Positions 18,160-26,792 of a DNA stretch of 64,000 nucleotides are shown here, piece by piece. Every line of letters begins with the position of its first letter. Positions within the stretch are counted from its first letter, which is position 1. Origin of the DNA: Rubrivivax rivuli (GTDB lineage Bacteria > Pseudomonadota > Gammaproteobacteria > Burkholderiales > Burkholderiaceae_C); NCBI RefSeq assembly GCF_004016505.1, contig NZ_SACR01000002.1, positions 310,001 to 374,000 on the forward strand, given 5' to 3'. Made by a program: the position numbers and the translations under genes. Under the pieces are notes generated by a model. It was given only the letters and a program-made list of their open reading frames with translations, ran no database searches and was not told the origin of the DNA.

Positions 18160-20544
18160 TCAGTTGCGCACGGGCTTGCCCGTTTGCAGCATGCCCATGA
18201 TCCGCTCTTGCGACTTGGGGTGTTCCAGCAGGCTGCAGAAGCGGCTGCGCTCCATGGCCATCAGGTACTCCTCGCTCACCAGGCTGCCGGCGTCGACATC
18301 GCCGCCGCACACCACCTGGGCGATCAGCGTGCTGATGTGGAAGTCGTGCGCGCTGATGAAGCCGCCGTCGCGCATGTTGGCCAGCTGGCCCATGATGGTG
18401 GCGATGGCGCTGCGGCCCGCCACCGGGAACAGCGCCTTGTGCGGCGGGCGGTAACCGCTGTCGAACATGGCCTTGGCCTGCGTGCTGGCCACGAACAGCA
18501 GCTCGTCCTTGTGCGGCACGACGATGTCGGTGTCCAGCAGGTAGCCCAGCTTGCGCGATTCGATGGCGCTCGTGCCCACCTTGGCCATCGCGGCGTTGGT
18601 GAAGCCGTCGGTGGCGAACTTCATGATGTCGGCATTCGCGTTACCCGCGGCAGCCATTTCGGCCGCGCGGCGCGCGATGTAGGTCAGGCCACCACCGCCC
18701 GGGATCAGGCCCACGCCCACTTCCACCAGGCCCACGTAGGTTTCCATCGCGGCCACGCGGCGCGCGCAGTGCAGCGCGATCTCGCAACCACCGCCCAGGG
18801 CGATGCCACGCATCGCGGCCACCACCGGCACCTGCGCGTAACGCATGCGCAGCAGCGCCGTCTGCAGCTGCAGGATGACCGGGGCGATGCCCTTGGCGCC
18901 TTCCTTCATGAAGACGGGCAGCGTCTGCTCCAGGTTCGCGCCGGCACTGAACACGTCATCGGGCGACCAGATCACCAGGCCCTTGTAGCCCGCTTCGGCC
19001 AGCTCCACGGCCTTGTGCAGACCTTCCACCACGCCGGTGCCGATGAGGTGCAGCTTGCTGGTGATGCTGAGGATGAGCACCTCGCCGTCCAGCGTCCACA
19101 CGCGCACTTCGTCGTTCTTGAAGACTTCGGTGCCGCTGCTCAAGGGCGCGGCAGCGCCGGCGCCCAGCACGGTCTCGGGGAAGTGCTGGCGCTGGTAGAC
19201 GGGCAGGCTGCTGCCAGGCACGTAGGCGCCCTTCGTCGGGCTCCAACTGCCTTCCGGCGTGTGCACGCCCGTGCGGCCATCGAACACCCAGGCCGGCAGC
19301 GGCGCGCTGCTCAGCGCCTTGCCGGCTTCGATGTCTTCCTTCACCCAGCCGGCCACCTGCTGCCAGCCGGCGTCTTGCCACAGCTCGAAGGGGCCCTGCT
19401 TCATGCCGAAGCCCCAGCGCATCGCGAAATCCACGTCGCGCGCGGTGTCGGCGATGCTGCCCAGGTGCACGGCGGCGTAGTGGAAGGCGTTGCGGTGGAT
19501 GGCCCACAGGAACTGCGCCTGCGGGTTGCTGCTTTCGCGCAGCAGCTTCAGGCGTTCGGCCGCGGGCTTCTTCAGCATGCGCTCGACGATGGGCTCGGCC
19601 TTGCCGCCGGCGGGGACGTAATCGGCCTTGGCCGGGTCCAGGCGCAGGATGTCCTTGCCCACCTTCTTGTAGAAACCGGCGCCGGCCTTCTGGCCCAGCG
19701 CGCCCTTCTCGATGAGCGCCTTCAGCACGGCGGGCGTGCTGTAGCTGGGGAAGAACGGGTCGTCAGCCAGGTTGTCCTGCAGCGTCTTGATGACGTGGGC
19801 CATGGTGTCCAGGCCCACCACGTCAGCGGTGCGGAAGGTGCCGCTGCTGGCGCGGCCCAGCTTCTTGCCGGTGAGGTCGTCGACCACGTCGTACGAGAGG
19901 CCGTAGTTCTCGGCTTCCTTGATCGTCGCCAGCATGCCGGCGATGCCCACGCGGTTGGCGATGAAGTTCGGCGTGTCCTTCGCGCGCACCACGCTCTTGC
20001 CCAGAGCGCTGGTGACGAAGGCTTCCAGCTGGTCCAGCACCTCGGGCATCGTGGCCGGGGTGTTGATCAGCTCCACCAGCGCCATGTAGCGCGGAGGGTT
20101 GAAGAAGTGGATGCCGCAGAAACGCGGCTGGATGCTCTCGGGCAGCACCTCGCTGAGCTTGGTGATGCTCAGGCCCGAGGTGTTGCTGGCCACGATGGCG
20201 TGCGGGGCCAGGCTGCCGGCGATCTTCTGGTACAGGTCCAGCTTCCAGTCCATGCGCTCGGCGATGGCCTCGATGACGAGGTCGCACTCGCCCAACAGCG
20301 CCAGGTGCTCTTCGTAGTTGGCAGCCTGGATGCGCGCGGCATCTTCAGGCACGCCCAGCGGCGCGGGCTTGAGCTTCTTCAGGCCTTCGATGGCCTTGGT
20401 GACGATGCCGTTCTTGGGCCCCTCTTTCGCCGGCAGGTCGAACAGGACGACAGGCACCTTGCAGTTCACCAGATGGGCGGCGATCTGCGCGCCCATCACG
20501 CCGGCGCCGAGCACGGCGACCTTGCGGACTTGGAATCGGTTCAC
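18160..20544 (-). CDS. Bifunctional 3-hydroxyacyl-CoA dehydrogenase/enoyl-CoA hydratase, FadN-type order
   Basis: This 794-residue enzyme has an N-terminal Rossmann domain (VAVLGAGVMGAQIAAH, residues 8-23) followed by 3-hydroxyacyl-CoA dehydrogenase domains to about residue 400. A crotonase domain with GIALGGGCEIAL and LVEVGVGLIPGGGG follows in the C-terminal part. This dehydrogenase-first order is that of Bacillus FadN, the reverse of E. coli FadB. It carries out steps two and three of beta-oxidation. It sits between a DUF2147 gene (24-base gap) and the thiolase gene in one operon. Confidence 0.92.
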   Translation of the reverse strand: MNRFQVRKVAVLGAGVMGAQIAAHLVNCKVPVVLFDLPAKEGPKNGIVTKAIEGLKKLKPAPLGVPEDAARIQAANYEEHLALLGECDLVIEAIAERMDWKLDLYQKIAGSLAPHAIVASNTSGLSITKLSEVLPESIQPRFCGIHFFNPPRYMALVELINTPATMPEVLDQLEAFVTSALGKSVVRAKDTPNFIANRVGIAGMLATIKEAENYGLSYDVVDDLTGKKLGRASSGTFRTADVVGLDTMAHVIKTLQDNLADDPFFPSYSTPAVLKALIEKGALGQKAGAGFYKKVGKDILRLDPAKADYVPAGGKAEPIVERMLKKPAAERLKLLRESSNPQAQFLWAIHRNAFHYAAVHLGSIADTARDVDFAMRWGFGMKQGPFELWQDAGWQQVAGWVKEDIEAGKALSSAPLPAWVFDGRTGVHTPEGSWSPTKGAYVPGSSLPVYQRQHFPETVLGAGAAAPLSSGTEVFKNDEVRVWTLDGEVLILSITSKLHLIGTGVVEGLHKAVELAEAGYKGLVIWSPDDVFSAGANLEQTLPVFMKEGAKGIAPVILQLQTALLRMRYAQVPVVAAMRGIALGGGCEIALHCARRVAAMETYVGLVEVGVGLIPGGGGLTYIARRAAEMAAAGNANADIMKFATDGFTNAAMAKVGTSAIESRKLGYLLDTDIVVPHKDELLFVASTQAKAMFDSGYRPPHKALFPVAGRSAIATIMGQLANMRDGGFISAHDFHISTLIAQVVCGGDVDAGSLVSEEYLMAMERSRFCSLLEHPKSQERIMGMLQTGKPVRN

Positions 20545-20568
20545 GTTGTTTCCTTCACTGAATGGGGT

Positions 20569-21009
20569 TCACTCGACCCGTTGCCAGGTCTGGTTGCGGT
20601 AGAGAAAGCCGATGAAGCCGCGCACCTCCAGCGTCTTGCCGCCGTCCTTGGGCGTCAGGCGCACCTTGTAGGTCTTGCCGTTGTTGGGGTCGAGGATCTG
20701 GCCGCCTTCCCAGTAGGCCTCGTCGCTGTGCTTCTTCACGCCGTTGATGATGGTCATGCCCACCACGGGCTGGTCCTTGCGCGCGTCGGTGCACTTGTCG
20801 CACTTGGCGTCGGCCTTGGACGGATCCAGCAGCTTCTCGATCTTGCCGGTGACCACGCCACCGCTTTCGGTGATGCGCACCAGCGATTTCTCCTGCTTGG
20901 TGTCGTCGTCGATGGTCTTCCACAGGCCCACGGGCGTGGCCTGGGCGAAGGCGCTGCCGGCCAGGGCGCAGGCGGCGGTCAGCAGGGCGGTGCTCAGCAG
21001 CTTCTTCAT
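20569..21009 (-). CDS. DUF2147 periplasmic protein
   Basis: This 146-residue exported protein has a signal peptide of about 22 residues (ending AFAQA). One DUF2147 domain follows: VGLWKTIDDDTKQEKSLVRI, a lid with two CxxC-like Cys (CDKC) and PKDGGKTLEVRGFIGFLYR near the end. Homologues have a small beta-barrel-like fold of unknown function. Its place between acyl-CoA dehydrogenase and the FadN-type enzyme suggests a role with fatty acids or envelope lipids; this is inference. Confidence 0.85.
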   Translation of the reverse strand: MKKLLSTALLTAACALAGSAFAQATPVGLWKTIDDDTKQEKSLVRITESGGVVTGKIEKLLDPSKADAKCDKCTDARKDQPVVGMTIINGVKKHSDEAYWEGGQILDPNNGKTYKVRLTPKDGGKTLEVRGFIGFLYRNQTWQRVE

Positions 21010-21049
21010 CGTCTTGTCTCCGGTTTGAGGGGGTGGTGAACGGGAACGG

Positions 21050-22849
21050 TCAGAACAGCGCTTCGTCCATGGCCATCAGCGGCGCCACGCCCGTGCGGGC
21101 GCTGCGCATCAGGCCGGCCGTCTCGGGCAGCAGCTTGGCGAAGTAGAAGCGCGCCGTGTGCAGCTTGGCGGTGTAAAAGGGGTCGCCACTGCCTTGCTTG
21201 GCCAGCGCGATCTTGGCACTGCGCGCGAAGAAGTAGGCGAACACCAGGTGGCCCACCACGCGCAGGTAGTCCACCGCGGCGGCGCCCACTTCGTCGGCGT
21301 TGCCGAAGGCCTTCATGCCCAGCTCGGTGGTGAGCTTGGTGACCTTGTCGCCCAGCTCGGCCAGCGGGTTCACGAACTCCTGCAGCGCCTCGTTGGTGCC
21401 TTCCTCTTCCACGAACTCGGCGATCAGCTTGCCGAACTTCTTCAGCTTGGCGCCGTTGTCGCCCAGCACCTTTCGGCCCAGCAGGTCCAGGCTCTGGATG
21501 GTGTTGGTGCCCTCGTAGATCATGTTGATGCGGGCATCGCGCACGTACTGCTCCATGCCCCATTCCTTGATGTAGCCGTGGCCGCCATACACCTGCATGC
21601 AGTGGCTGGTGGCCAGCCAGGCGTTGTCGGTGAGGAAGGCCTTGACGATGGGCGTGAGCAGGGCCACCTGGTCGGCGCAGTCCTTGCGCTCGTCTTCGTC
21701 GTCGGTGTTGAGTTCGCGGTCGATCAAGAGCGCGATGTAGATCGCCAGCGCGCGGCCGCCTTCGGCATAGGCGCGCGCCGTCAGCAGCATCTTGCGCACG
21801 TCGGGATGCACGATGATGGTGTCGGCCGGCTGGTCGGGCTGCTTGGGGCCGCTGAGCGAACGCATCTGGCGGCGGTCTTTGGCGTAGGCCACGGCATTCT
21901 GGTAGGCCACCTCGGTCAGGCCCAGGCCCTGGTTGCCCACGCCCAGGCGGGCGGCGTTCATCATCACGAACATCGCGGCCAGGCCCTTGTGCGGCGCGCC
22001 CACCAGCGTGCCTTCGGCACCGTCCAGCATCATCTGGCAGGTGGCACTTCCGTTGATGCCCATCTTGTGCTCGATGGCGCTGCAGAAGATGGGGTTGCGC
22101 TCGCCCAGGCTGCCATCGGCATTGATCTTGAACTTGGGCACCACGAAGAGGCTGATGCCCTTGCTGCCGGCCGGCGCATCAGGCAGGCGGGCCAGCACCA
22201 GGTGCACGATGTTCGGGGCGAGGTCGTGTTCACCGGCGCTGATGAAGATCTTCTGGCCGGTCAGCTTGTAGGTGCCCTCGGGCGCGCCGGCCACGGGCTC
22301 GGCCTTGGTGCGCAGCAGGCCGAGGTCGGTGCCGCAATGGGGCTCGGTCAGGCACATGGTGCCGGTCCACTCGCCGCTGGTCAGCTTGGGCAGGTAGAGC
22401 TGCTTCTGCGCTTCGGTGCCGTGCGCGTGCAGGCATTCCAGCGCGCCGTGGCTCAGGCCGGGGTACATGGTCCAGGCCTGGTTGGCGCTGTTGAGCATCT
22501 CGTAGAAGCACTGGTTCACCACGATGGGCAGGCCCTGGCCGCCGTAGGCCGGCTCGATGGCCAGCGCGGGCCAGCCGCCTTCCACGTACTTGGCGTAGGC
22601 CTCTTTGAAGCCCGTGGGCGCGGTGACGCTCTTGGTGGCCTTGTCGTAGGTGCAGCCTTCGCGGTCGCCGCTCTGGTTCAGCGGAAAGATCACCTCGGCG
22701 GCGAACTTGCCACCTTCTTCCAGCACCGCGTTGATGGTGTCGGCGTCGATCTCGGCATGCGCCGGCAGCATCTTCAGTTCGTCGGTGACGTTCAGCAGCT
22801 CGTGCAGCACGAATTGCATGTCGCGCAGCGGCGGGGTGTAGACGGCCAT
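21050..22849 (-). CDS. Acyl-CoA dehydrogenase (599-residue FadE5-like subfamily)
   Basis: This is a 599-residue flavoprotein. The FAD/acyl-CoA core covers residues 40-470 (CLTEPHCGTDLGLLRTKAEP and YKLTGQKIFISAGEHDL), with the MIYEGTNTIQSLDLLGRKV segment holding the family catalytic region near 440. A C-terminal extension domain of about 120 residues follows, typical of the longer subfamily that often prefers medium to long chains. It makes the first double bond of beta-oxidation. The gene is immediately downstream of the TetR gene, which suggests autoregulated control. Confidence 0.92.
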   Translation of the reverse strand: MAVYTPPLRDMQFVLHELLNVTDELKMLPAHAEIDADTINAVLEEGGKFAAEVIFPLNQSGDREGCTYDKATKSVTAPTGFKEAYAKYVEGGWPALAIEPAYGGQGLPIVVNQCFYEMLNSANQAWTMYPGLSHGALECLHAHGTEAQKQLYLPKLTSGEWTGTMCLTEPHCGTDLGLLRTKAEPVAGAPEGTYKLTGQKIFISAGEHDLAPNIVHLVLARLPDAPAGSKGISLFVVPKFKINADGSLGERNPIFCSAIEHKMGINGSATCQMMLDGAEGTLVGAPHKGLAAMFVMMNAARLGVGNQGLGLTEVAYQNAVAYAKDRRQMRSLSGPKQPDQPADTIIVHPDVRKMLLTARAYAEGGRALAIYIALLIDRELNTDDEDERKDCADQVALLTPIVKAFLTDNAWLATSHCMQVYGGHGYIKEWGMEQYVRDARINMIYEGTNTIQSLDLLGRKVLGDNGAKLKKFGKLIAEFVEEEGTNEALQEFVNPLAELGDKVTKLTTELGMKAFGNADEVGAAAVDYLRVVGHLVFAYFFARSAKIALAKQGSGDPFYTAKLHTARFYFAKLLPETAGLMRSARTGVAPLMAMDEALF

Positions 22850-22905
22850 GGCAGAACTCCTGAAGAAGGGAAAGGAAAACGGTGACAGGGGCGGCGTGCC
22901 GGTGC

Positions 22906-23619
22906 TCAGCGCTTGCTGCGCGGCCGGGCCGGTGGGGGGGCGGTGGTTGTGCCCGCATCCAGGACGGGCATGGCGTAGTGGCCCAGCGTGCGCTCGAAGC
23001 CGGCGCGGGCGCGGTCCAGGGCGCCGGGGCTCCGCAGGAAGCGCGCGTCGTGGTGCAGGGCCAGGATCAGGCCGTGCAGCTCGAAGAGCATCTGCTCGGG
23101 GTCGGTGTCGGCGCGCAGTTGCCCGGCCTGCACGGCCAGGCGGATGGCCCGCGCCAGCGCCGCGTGCCAGGCGCGCACCATGCTGGCCAGCGCGTCGCGC
23201 ACGGGGCCGGGCCGGTCGTCGAACTCGACCGCACCGCTGATGTAGATGCAGCCCGAGTCCAGTTCCACCGACACGCGGCGGATCCAGCGCTCGAACAGGG
23301 CGCGCAGGCGCGGCAGGCCGCGCTCTTCCTTGATGGCGGGGAAGAAGACTTCGTCTTCGAAGCGTGCGTGGTACTCGCGGATGACGCTGATCTGCAGCTC
23401 TTCGCGCGAACCGAAGTGCGCGAAGACGCCGCTCTTGCTCATCTGCGTGACCTCGGCCAGCGCGCCGATGGACAGCCCCTCCAGTCCCATGTGCGAGGCC
23501 AGGCCGAGCGCGGCGTCGAGAATCGCGGCGCGCGTCTGCTGCCCCTTGTGCAGGGCGCGCGGGGCGCTGCGGGGGGCTTCCGCGGTGGCGCTGGCAGCAG
23601 TGTCGGCAGGTGGGTTCAC
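22906..23619 (-). CDS. TetR/AcrR-family regulator of the beta-oxidation operon
   Basis: This is a 237-residue TetR regulator. After about 25 Pro/Ala-rich residues, the helix-turn-helix contains the recognition segment TQMSKSGVFAHFGSREELQ (about residues 60-78). The rest is the helical ligand domain. The most likely start is GTG at 23619, since no suitable ATG precedes the HTH and farther upstream codons cross the palindrome at 23632. It leads an operon of acyl-CoA dehydrogenase, DUF2147, FadN-type enzyme, thiolase and hydratase. By analogy with fad/liu-type TetR repressors it should sense acyl-CoA; that is inference. Confidence 0.85.
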   Translation of the reverse strand: MNPPADTAASATAEAPRSAPRALHKGQQTRAAILDAALGLASHMGLEGLSIGALAEVTQMSKSGVFAHFGSREELQISVIREYHARFEDEVFFPAIKEERGLPRLRALFERWIRRVSVELDSGCIYISGAVEFDDRPGPVRDALASMVRAWHAALARAIRLAVQAGQLRADTDPEQMLFELHGLILALHHDARFLRSPGALDRARAGFERTLGHYAMPVLDAGTTTAPPPARPRSKR

Positions 23620-23631
23620 GTCATCGGCAAG

Positions 23632-23653
23632 AAATCGAACGACCGTTCTATTT
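23632..23653. promoter_or_regulatory. Palindromic operator candidate for the TetR regulator
   Basis: A 22-bp inverted repeat has core GAACG-AC-CGTTC and outer arms AAAT/ATTT, giving nine matched pairs of eleven. It lies 13-34 bases upstream of the proposed TetR GTG. Its spacing and form fit TetR-family operators. It would autoregulate the operon; no second copy was seen in front of the downstream genes. Confidence 0.7.
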
Positions 23654-23813
23654 TGCAGACTTCGTGTGACCGTGCGGACACGATGCCGTGACTTTTTTAG
23701 GGGCGCTCTCCTAGAACCCAGGCGCCTGGGGCAGCCCGCAAGCCAGCCGCAGCTGCCGGCCCCGTGGCCCGGGGCCTGCGGGCTGACACGCAATTGGTTT
23801 ACGCTCAGGCCCC

Positions 23814-24371
23814 ATGGACGTGCTGCAGCTCGATATCTCGGGCCGCCCCCAAGCGTGGATCACATCCCGCGAAGCGGCGGTGCTGTACGCCAGCGACGCC
23901 GTCGCGTGGACGCTGGGCGATGCCTTCCAGGTGCTGCGGGGCGGCACGCAGCGGGCCACGGGCCTGCAAAGCCGCATCGAAGTGCACCCCATCGTGGCCG
24001 TGCGCGGCGCCATCCCCAGCCGGGCCTGGCGCCACACGCCGGCGCTCACGAACCAGAAGCTCTTCGTGCGCGACCGCGGCATCTGCGCCTACTGCGGCGG
24101 GCACTTCCACTTCGACGAGCTCACGCGCGAGCACATCGTGCCGGTGTCGCGCGGCGGCGGCGACACCTGGATGAACTGCATCACCGCCTGCCGCGCCTGC
24201 AACGGCCACAAGGGCAGCCGCCTGCCGGAAGAGGCGCGCATGACGCTGCTCTATCTGCCCTACGTGCCCAGCCTGCACGAAGACATGATCCTGCGCGGCC
24301 GGCGCATCGTGGCCGACCAGATGGAGTTCCTGCTGGCCAGCGTGCCGCGCAGTTCACGGCTGCACGGCTGA
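23814..24371 (+). CDS. HNH endonuclease family protein
   Basis: This is a 185-residue protein. The C-terminal half is an HNH domain with zinc CXXC (ICAYCGG, about residues 88-91), the catalytic TREHIVPVSRGG motif, and a later N plus CXXC (MNCITACRACNGHKGS). The N-terminal 80 residues (ITSREAAVLYASDAVAWTLGD...) are the usual leader of this abundant HNH subfamily, whose cellular role is unknown. The gene is divergent from the TetR gene and shows no restriction-modification partner nearby. A weak GC hairpin follows at 24385. Confidence 0.88.
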   Translation: MDVLQLDISGRPQAWITSREAAVLYASDAVAWTLGDAFQVLRGGTQRATGLQSRIEVHPIVAVRGAIPSRAWRHTPALTNQKLFVRDRGICAYCGGHFHFDELTREHIVPVSRGGGDTWMNCITACRACNGHKGSRLPEEARMTLLYLPYVPSLHEDMILRGRRIVADQMEFLLASVPRSSRLHG

Positions 24372-24384
24372 CCCCGCTTGAATC

Positions 24385-24401
24385 CCCGCCGGCGCGGCGG
24401 G
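24385..24401 (+). terminator. Weak hairpin after the HNH gene
   Basis: A 6-bp GC stem (CCCGCC / GGCGGG) has a 5-base loop and is followed by TCTTGG. It lies 14 bases after the HNH stop. The lack of a U-tract makes termination uncertain. Confidence 0.3.
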
Positions 24402-24558
24402 TCTTGGGCCGGCGGTGGCACTTCGTCGCGGCCGGTCGCGTTCCGTCGCTTCTTTACGCCGTGACGCGGAACTTCACTTGCCCGCGCCCCGTCCACACCG
24501 GCAAGATGCTCGCATCACGCCGCCGGCACCCGCCCTGCGCGCCCCCAGGAGACCCCTC

Positions 24559-25071
24559 ATGAAGCACCTCGTCATCCGCTCCACCTTGATCGTCGCTGCG
24601 GTGGCGCTGGGAGCCTGCTCGACCACCAGCCCCGACGTCGTCAGCCGCAGCGAAGCGCAGCGCCTGTCCACCGTCGTGGATGCCGTGGTGCTGAACTCAC
24701 GCCCGGTGGTGGTGGAAGGCCAGCAGAGCGGCATCGGCGCAGCTGCAGGCAGCGTGGCGGGCGGCGTGGCCGGCTCGGGTGTGGGCGGCCGCCGTGAAGC
24801 CATGGTGGTGGGCGTGATCGGCGCGGTGGTGGGCGGCGTGATCGGCAATGCGGTGGAACGCAGCACCACACGCGAAGAAGCTGTCGAGATCCTCGTGCAG
24901 CTCAAGAACGGCGACCGTCGCTCGGTGGTGCAGGCCAAGGCGGCCGAGACCTTCAATCCGGGCGACCCTGTCATCCTGGTGAGCACTGGCGGCCGTGTGC
25001 GCGTGACGCGTGCACCCGCGATAGCGCCGCCAGTGGCCGAGCCCGCCAAGGCCACCGAACCGCAGCGCTGA
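24559..25071 (+). CDS. Glycine-zipper outer membrane lipoprotein (SlyB/PcpG-like)
   Basis: This is a 170-residue lipoprotein. The signal peptide ends in the lipobox LGAC (Cys about residue 21). Residues 55-100 are a glycine-zipper 2TM stretch (GIGAAAGSVAGGVAG and VVGVIGAVVGGVIGN), as in SlyB. The last third holds a small SH3-like segment (ILVQLKNGDRRSVVQ) with FNPGDPVILV. An AGGAG Shine-Dalgarno precedes the ATG at 24559. Such proteins support outer-membrane stability; the precise role is unknown. Confidence 0.88.
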   Translation: MKHLVIRSTLIVAAVALGACSTTSPDVVSRSEAQRLSTVVDAVVLNSRPVVVEGQQSGIGAAAGSVAGGVAGSGVGGRREAMVVGVIGAVVGGVIGNAVERSTTREEAVEILVQLKNGDRRSVVQAKAAETFNPGDPVILVSTGGRVRVTRAPAIAPPVAEPAKATEPQR

Positions 25072-25093
25072 GCGCTGCACAGCCCGCGGCGGC

Positions 25094-25963
25094 TCAGTCC
25101 ATCGCCGCGGCGGCCAGCCCCTGCAGCCGGGCGCGCAGCGCGCCCCATGGCGCCCGCGCGGCGGCCAGGTGTCCGCCAGCGGCCGCCGTTTCCATCGCCC
25201 GCGCCAAGGCCGAGGCCTCGGCATGGCCGAGCGTGGCCAGCACGCTCTTCAGGCTGTGCCCGAGGCGCCGCACAGCCGCGGCATCGGCCCGTGCGAAAGC
25301 CGCCTCGCCATCGGCCAGGTCGACCACGAACTGCGGCAGGCAGCTGCGGCGGAAATCGTGGAACAGCGCGGCGTCGCCGCCAAAGTGGGTGGCGATGGCC
25401 CGGGCTTCATCGGCCGGCGCGGCATGGCCGGGCTCGGGCTCGGGCCCCGGCTCGATGTCCGGTTCGCCCCCTGGTGCCAACAGCAGGGCTGGCGCTGCAG
25501 CAGCTCTCGAGTCGGCCACTTCGACGCCGGCAGGTGCGTGGCCGGCGAAGCTGGCCACCGCCTCCATCACCACGTCTTCCAGCGATTGCAGCGACACCGG
25601 TTTGGACAGCATGCGCCGCACCCCCAGCGCCTGCAGCTGCTGGCGCATGCCGGCGTCGATGCCGGCGCTGAAGGCCACGAGTTCGGCGCCCTGTCGCAGG
25701 GCCGGCTCGCGGGCAAGGCGGCGGAGCAAGTCGAGCCCGGAGATGCCGGGCATCATCAGGTCGGTCACCAGCACCTGCACGGGGCCGGCCCGCAGCAAGG
25801 CCAGGGCCTCCTCGCCATCGGCGCAGCTGAGCAGTTCAATGGGCTGACCATCGAGGGCCAGCGCCACCAGCCGCCGCACCGAGGGGTCGTCTTCCACCAA
25901 CAGCACACGCGGCAGCGCGCGCGGCACTGCAGCGGCCGCAGCGGGCTGGAGTTCAGGCGGCAT
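25094..25963 (-). CDS. Receiver-Hpt phosphorelay protein
   Basis: This 289-residue cytoplasmic signalling protein has a receiver domain at residues 18-135 (LVEDD, phosphoacceptor Asp68 in VTDLMMPG, Lys121 in LSKP) and an acidic/Ala-Pro linker. The C-terminal Hpt domain has its phospho-His at 236 (GHSLKS). It has no DNA-binding or enzymatic output, so it can only pass phosphate. It overlaps the HTH-Rec gene by 11 bases, which couples their translation. With the kinase at 28045 and the receivers around it, a His-Asp-His-Asp relay is plausible. Confidence 0.88.
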   Translation of the reverse strand: MPPELQPAAAAAVPRALPRVLLVEDDPSVRRLVALALDGQPIELLSCADGEEALALLRAGPVQVLVTDLMMPGISGLDLLRRLAREPALRQGAELVAFSAGIDAGMRQQLQALGVRRMLSKPVSLQSLEDVVMEAVASFAGHAPAGVEVADSRAAAAPALLLAPGGEPDIEPGPEPEPGHAAPADEARAIATHFGGDAALFHDFRRSCLPQFVVDLADGEAAFARADAAAVRRLGHSLKSVLATLGHAEASALARAMETAAAGGHLAAARAPWGALRARLQGLAAAAMD

Positions 25964-26630
25964 CGGCCGCCTCGACCGCCAGGCCCAGGGCCGCGCCGAG
26001 CAGGCCCGGCAGCTCCAGGGCGAGCCGGGGCTTGTGGATCACCGGCAGGCCTTCGAGCGCAAAGGCGTAGGGCTGCAACTCGTCGCCGCTGAGCGAGGTG
26101 ACCACGATCAGCCGGCTGCCTTCGAAAGCCGGGCTGGATCGCAGCCCGTTAATCAGCGTGGCGCCGTCGATGCCGGGCAGCAGGATGTCCACGAGCAGCA
26201 CACGGGGTTGCAGGCGCCCCGCCATGGCCAGCCCGGTGATACCGTCATCGGCCAGGTGCAGTTCGACCTCGGGGAAATGCTGGCGCACGAGCAAGGACAC
26301 CAGGTTCTGGAAATGGCGCGAGTCTTCGATCAAGAGCACGCCAGGCCGCGCCGCAGCGGCCCAGCCCGAAGGGCCCGCCCCGGGCTTGGCACGGCCAGGC
26401 CCGCGCACGCCCTGCGGTCGCGGGCTGCCCTGCCGCTGCGCCAGCCAGGCCTCGACCGAGCGGCGAGAGATGCGCCGATGGCCGCCCGGCGTCTTCCAGG
26501 CCTGCAGTTCGCCACGGTCGACCATCAGCTGCACCGACCGCACGGCCATGCCGAGCATCTGCGCCACGTCGCGGGTGCTGCATTCGTCGGTCAGATCGGG
26601 AGTGGTGGCCGGAAAGCTTGGAATGTCCAT
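25953..26630 (-). CDS. Response regulator with N-terminal excisionase/MerR-like HTH and C-terminal receiver
   Basis: This 225-residue protein has the reverse domain order of common response regulators. Residues 13-65 form a helix-turn-helix of the excisionase/MerR-like type (STRDVAQMLGMAVRSVQLMVDRGELQAWKTPGGHR in segments). A Pro/Gly linker follows, and residues 96-210 are a receiver (IEDS, Asp148 in LVDILLPG, Lys200). The start at 26630 is the first ATG that yields this HTH. It is probably the DNA-binding output of the cluster and may act in the AT-rich gap just upstream. Confidence 0.85.
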   Translation of the reverse strand: MDIPSFPATTPDLTDECSTRDVAQMLGMAVRSVQLMVDRGELQAWKTPGGHRRISRRSVEAWLAQRQGSPRPQGVRGPGRAKPGAGPSGWAAAARPGVLLIEDSRHFQNLVSLLVRQHFPEVELHLADDGITGLAMAGRLQPRVLLVDILLPGIDGATLINGLRSSPAFEGSRLIVVTSLSGDELQPYAFALEGLPVIHKPRLALELPGLLGAALGLAVEAADAA

Positions 26631-26792
26631 TCCCGCGATTTTGCCGGTTTGAGACCGTAAAAAGCCAGCGCCCGTGATATTTGCAAAAAATGATAAATGC
26701 CGAATTGCGCACAATCACGTCCGGAAGCCGAGCTGCTGAAACACCCGCCAAGCTCCGCTGCCGCCCACCGAACCGCACCCACGCCAGCCCGA
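26631..26792. promoter_or_regulatory. AT-rich divergent control region of the signalling cluster
   Basis: The gap between the divergent HTH-Rec and receiver genes contains a strikingly AT-rich stretch (about 26670-26715) in a GC-rich genome. It includes a 12-bp palindrome with arms ATTG/CAAT around CGCA at 26704-26715 and a minus-strand TATCAT box at 26690-26695. It probably carries both promoters and the operator. No -35 element could be fixed with certainty. Confidence 0.55.

Noticed and set aside
18184..21039. A 951-codon plus-strand frame opposite the FadN-type gene
   Set aside because: No recognisable domain; composition is the complement of the real minus-strand gene with clear Rossmann and crotonase motifs.
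24372..24558. A gene between the HNH and glycine-zipper genes
   Set aside because: Only a weak GC hairpin and a ribosome site are present; no start with a plausible protein.
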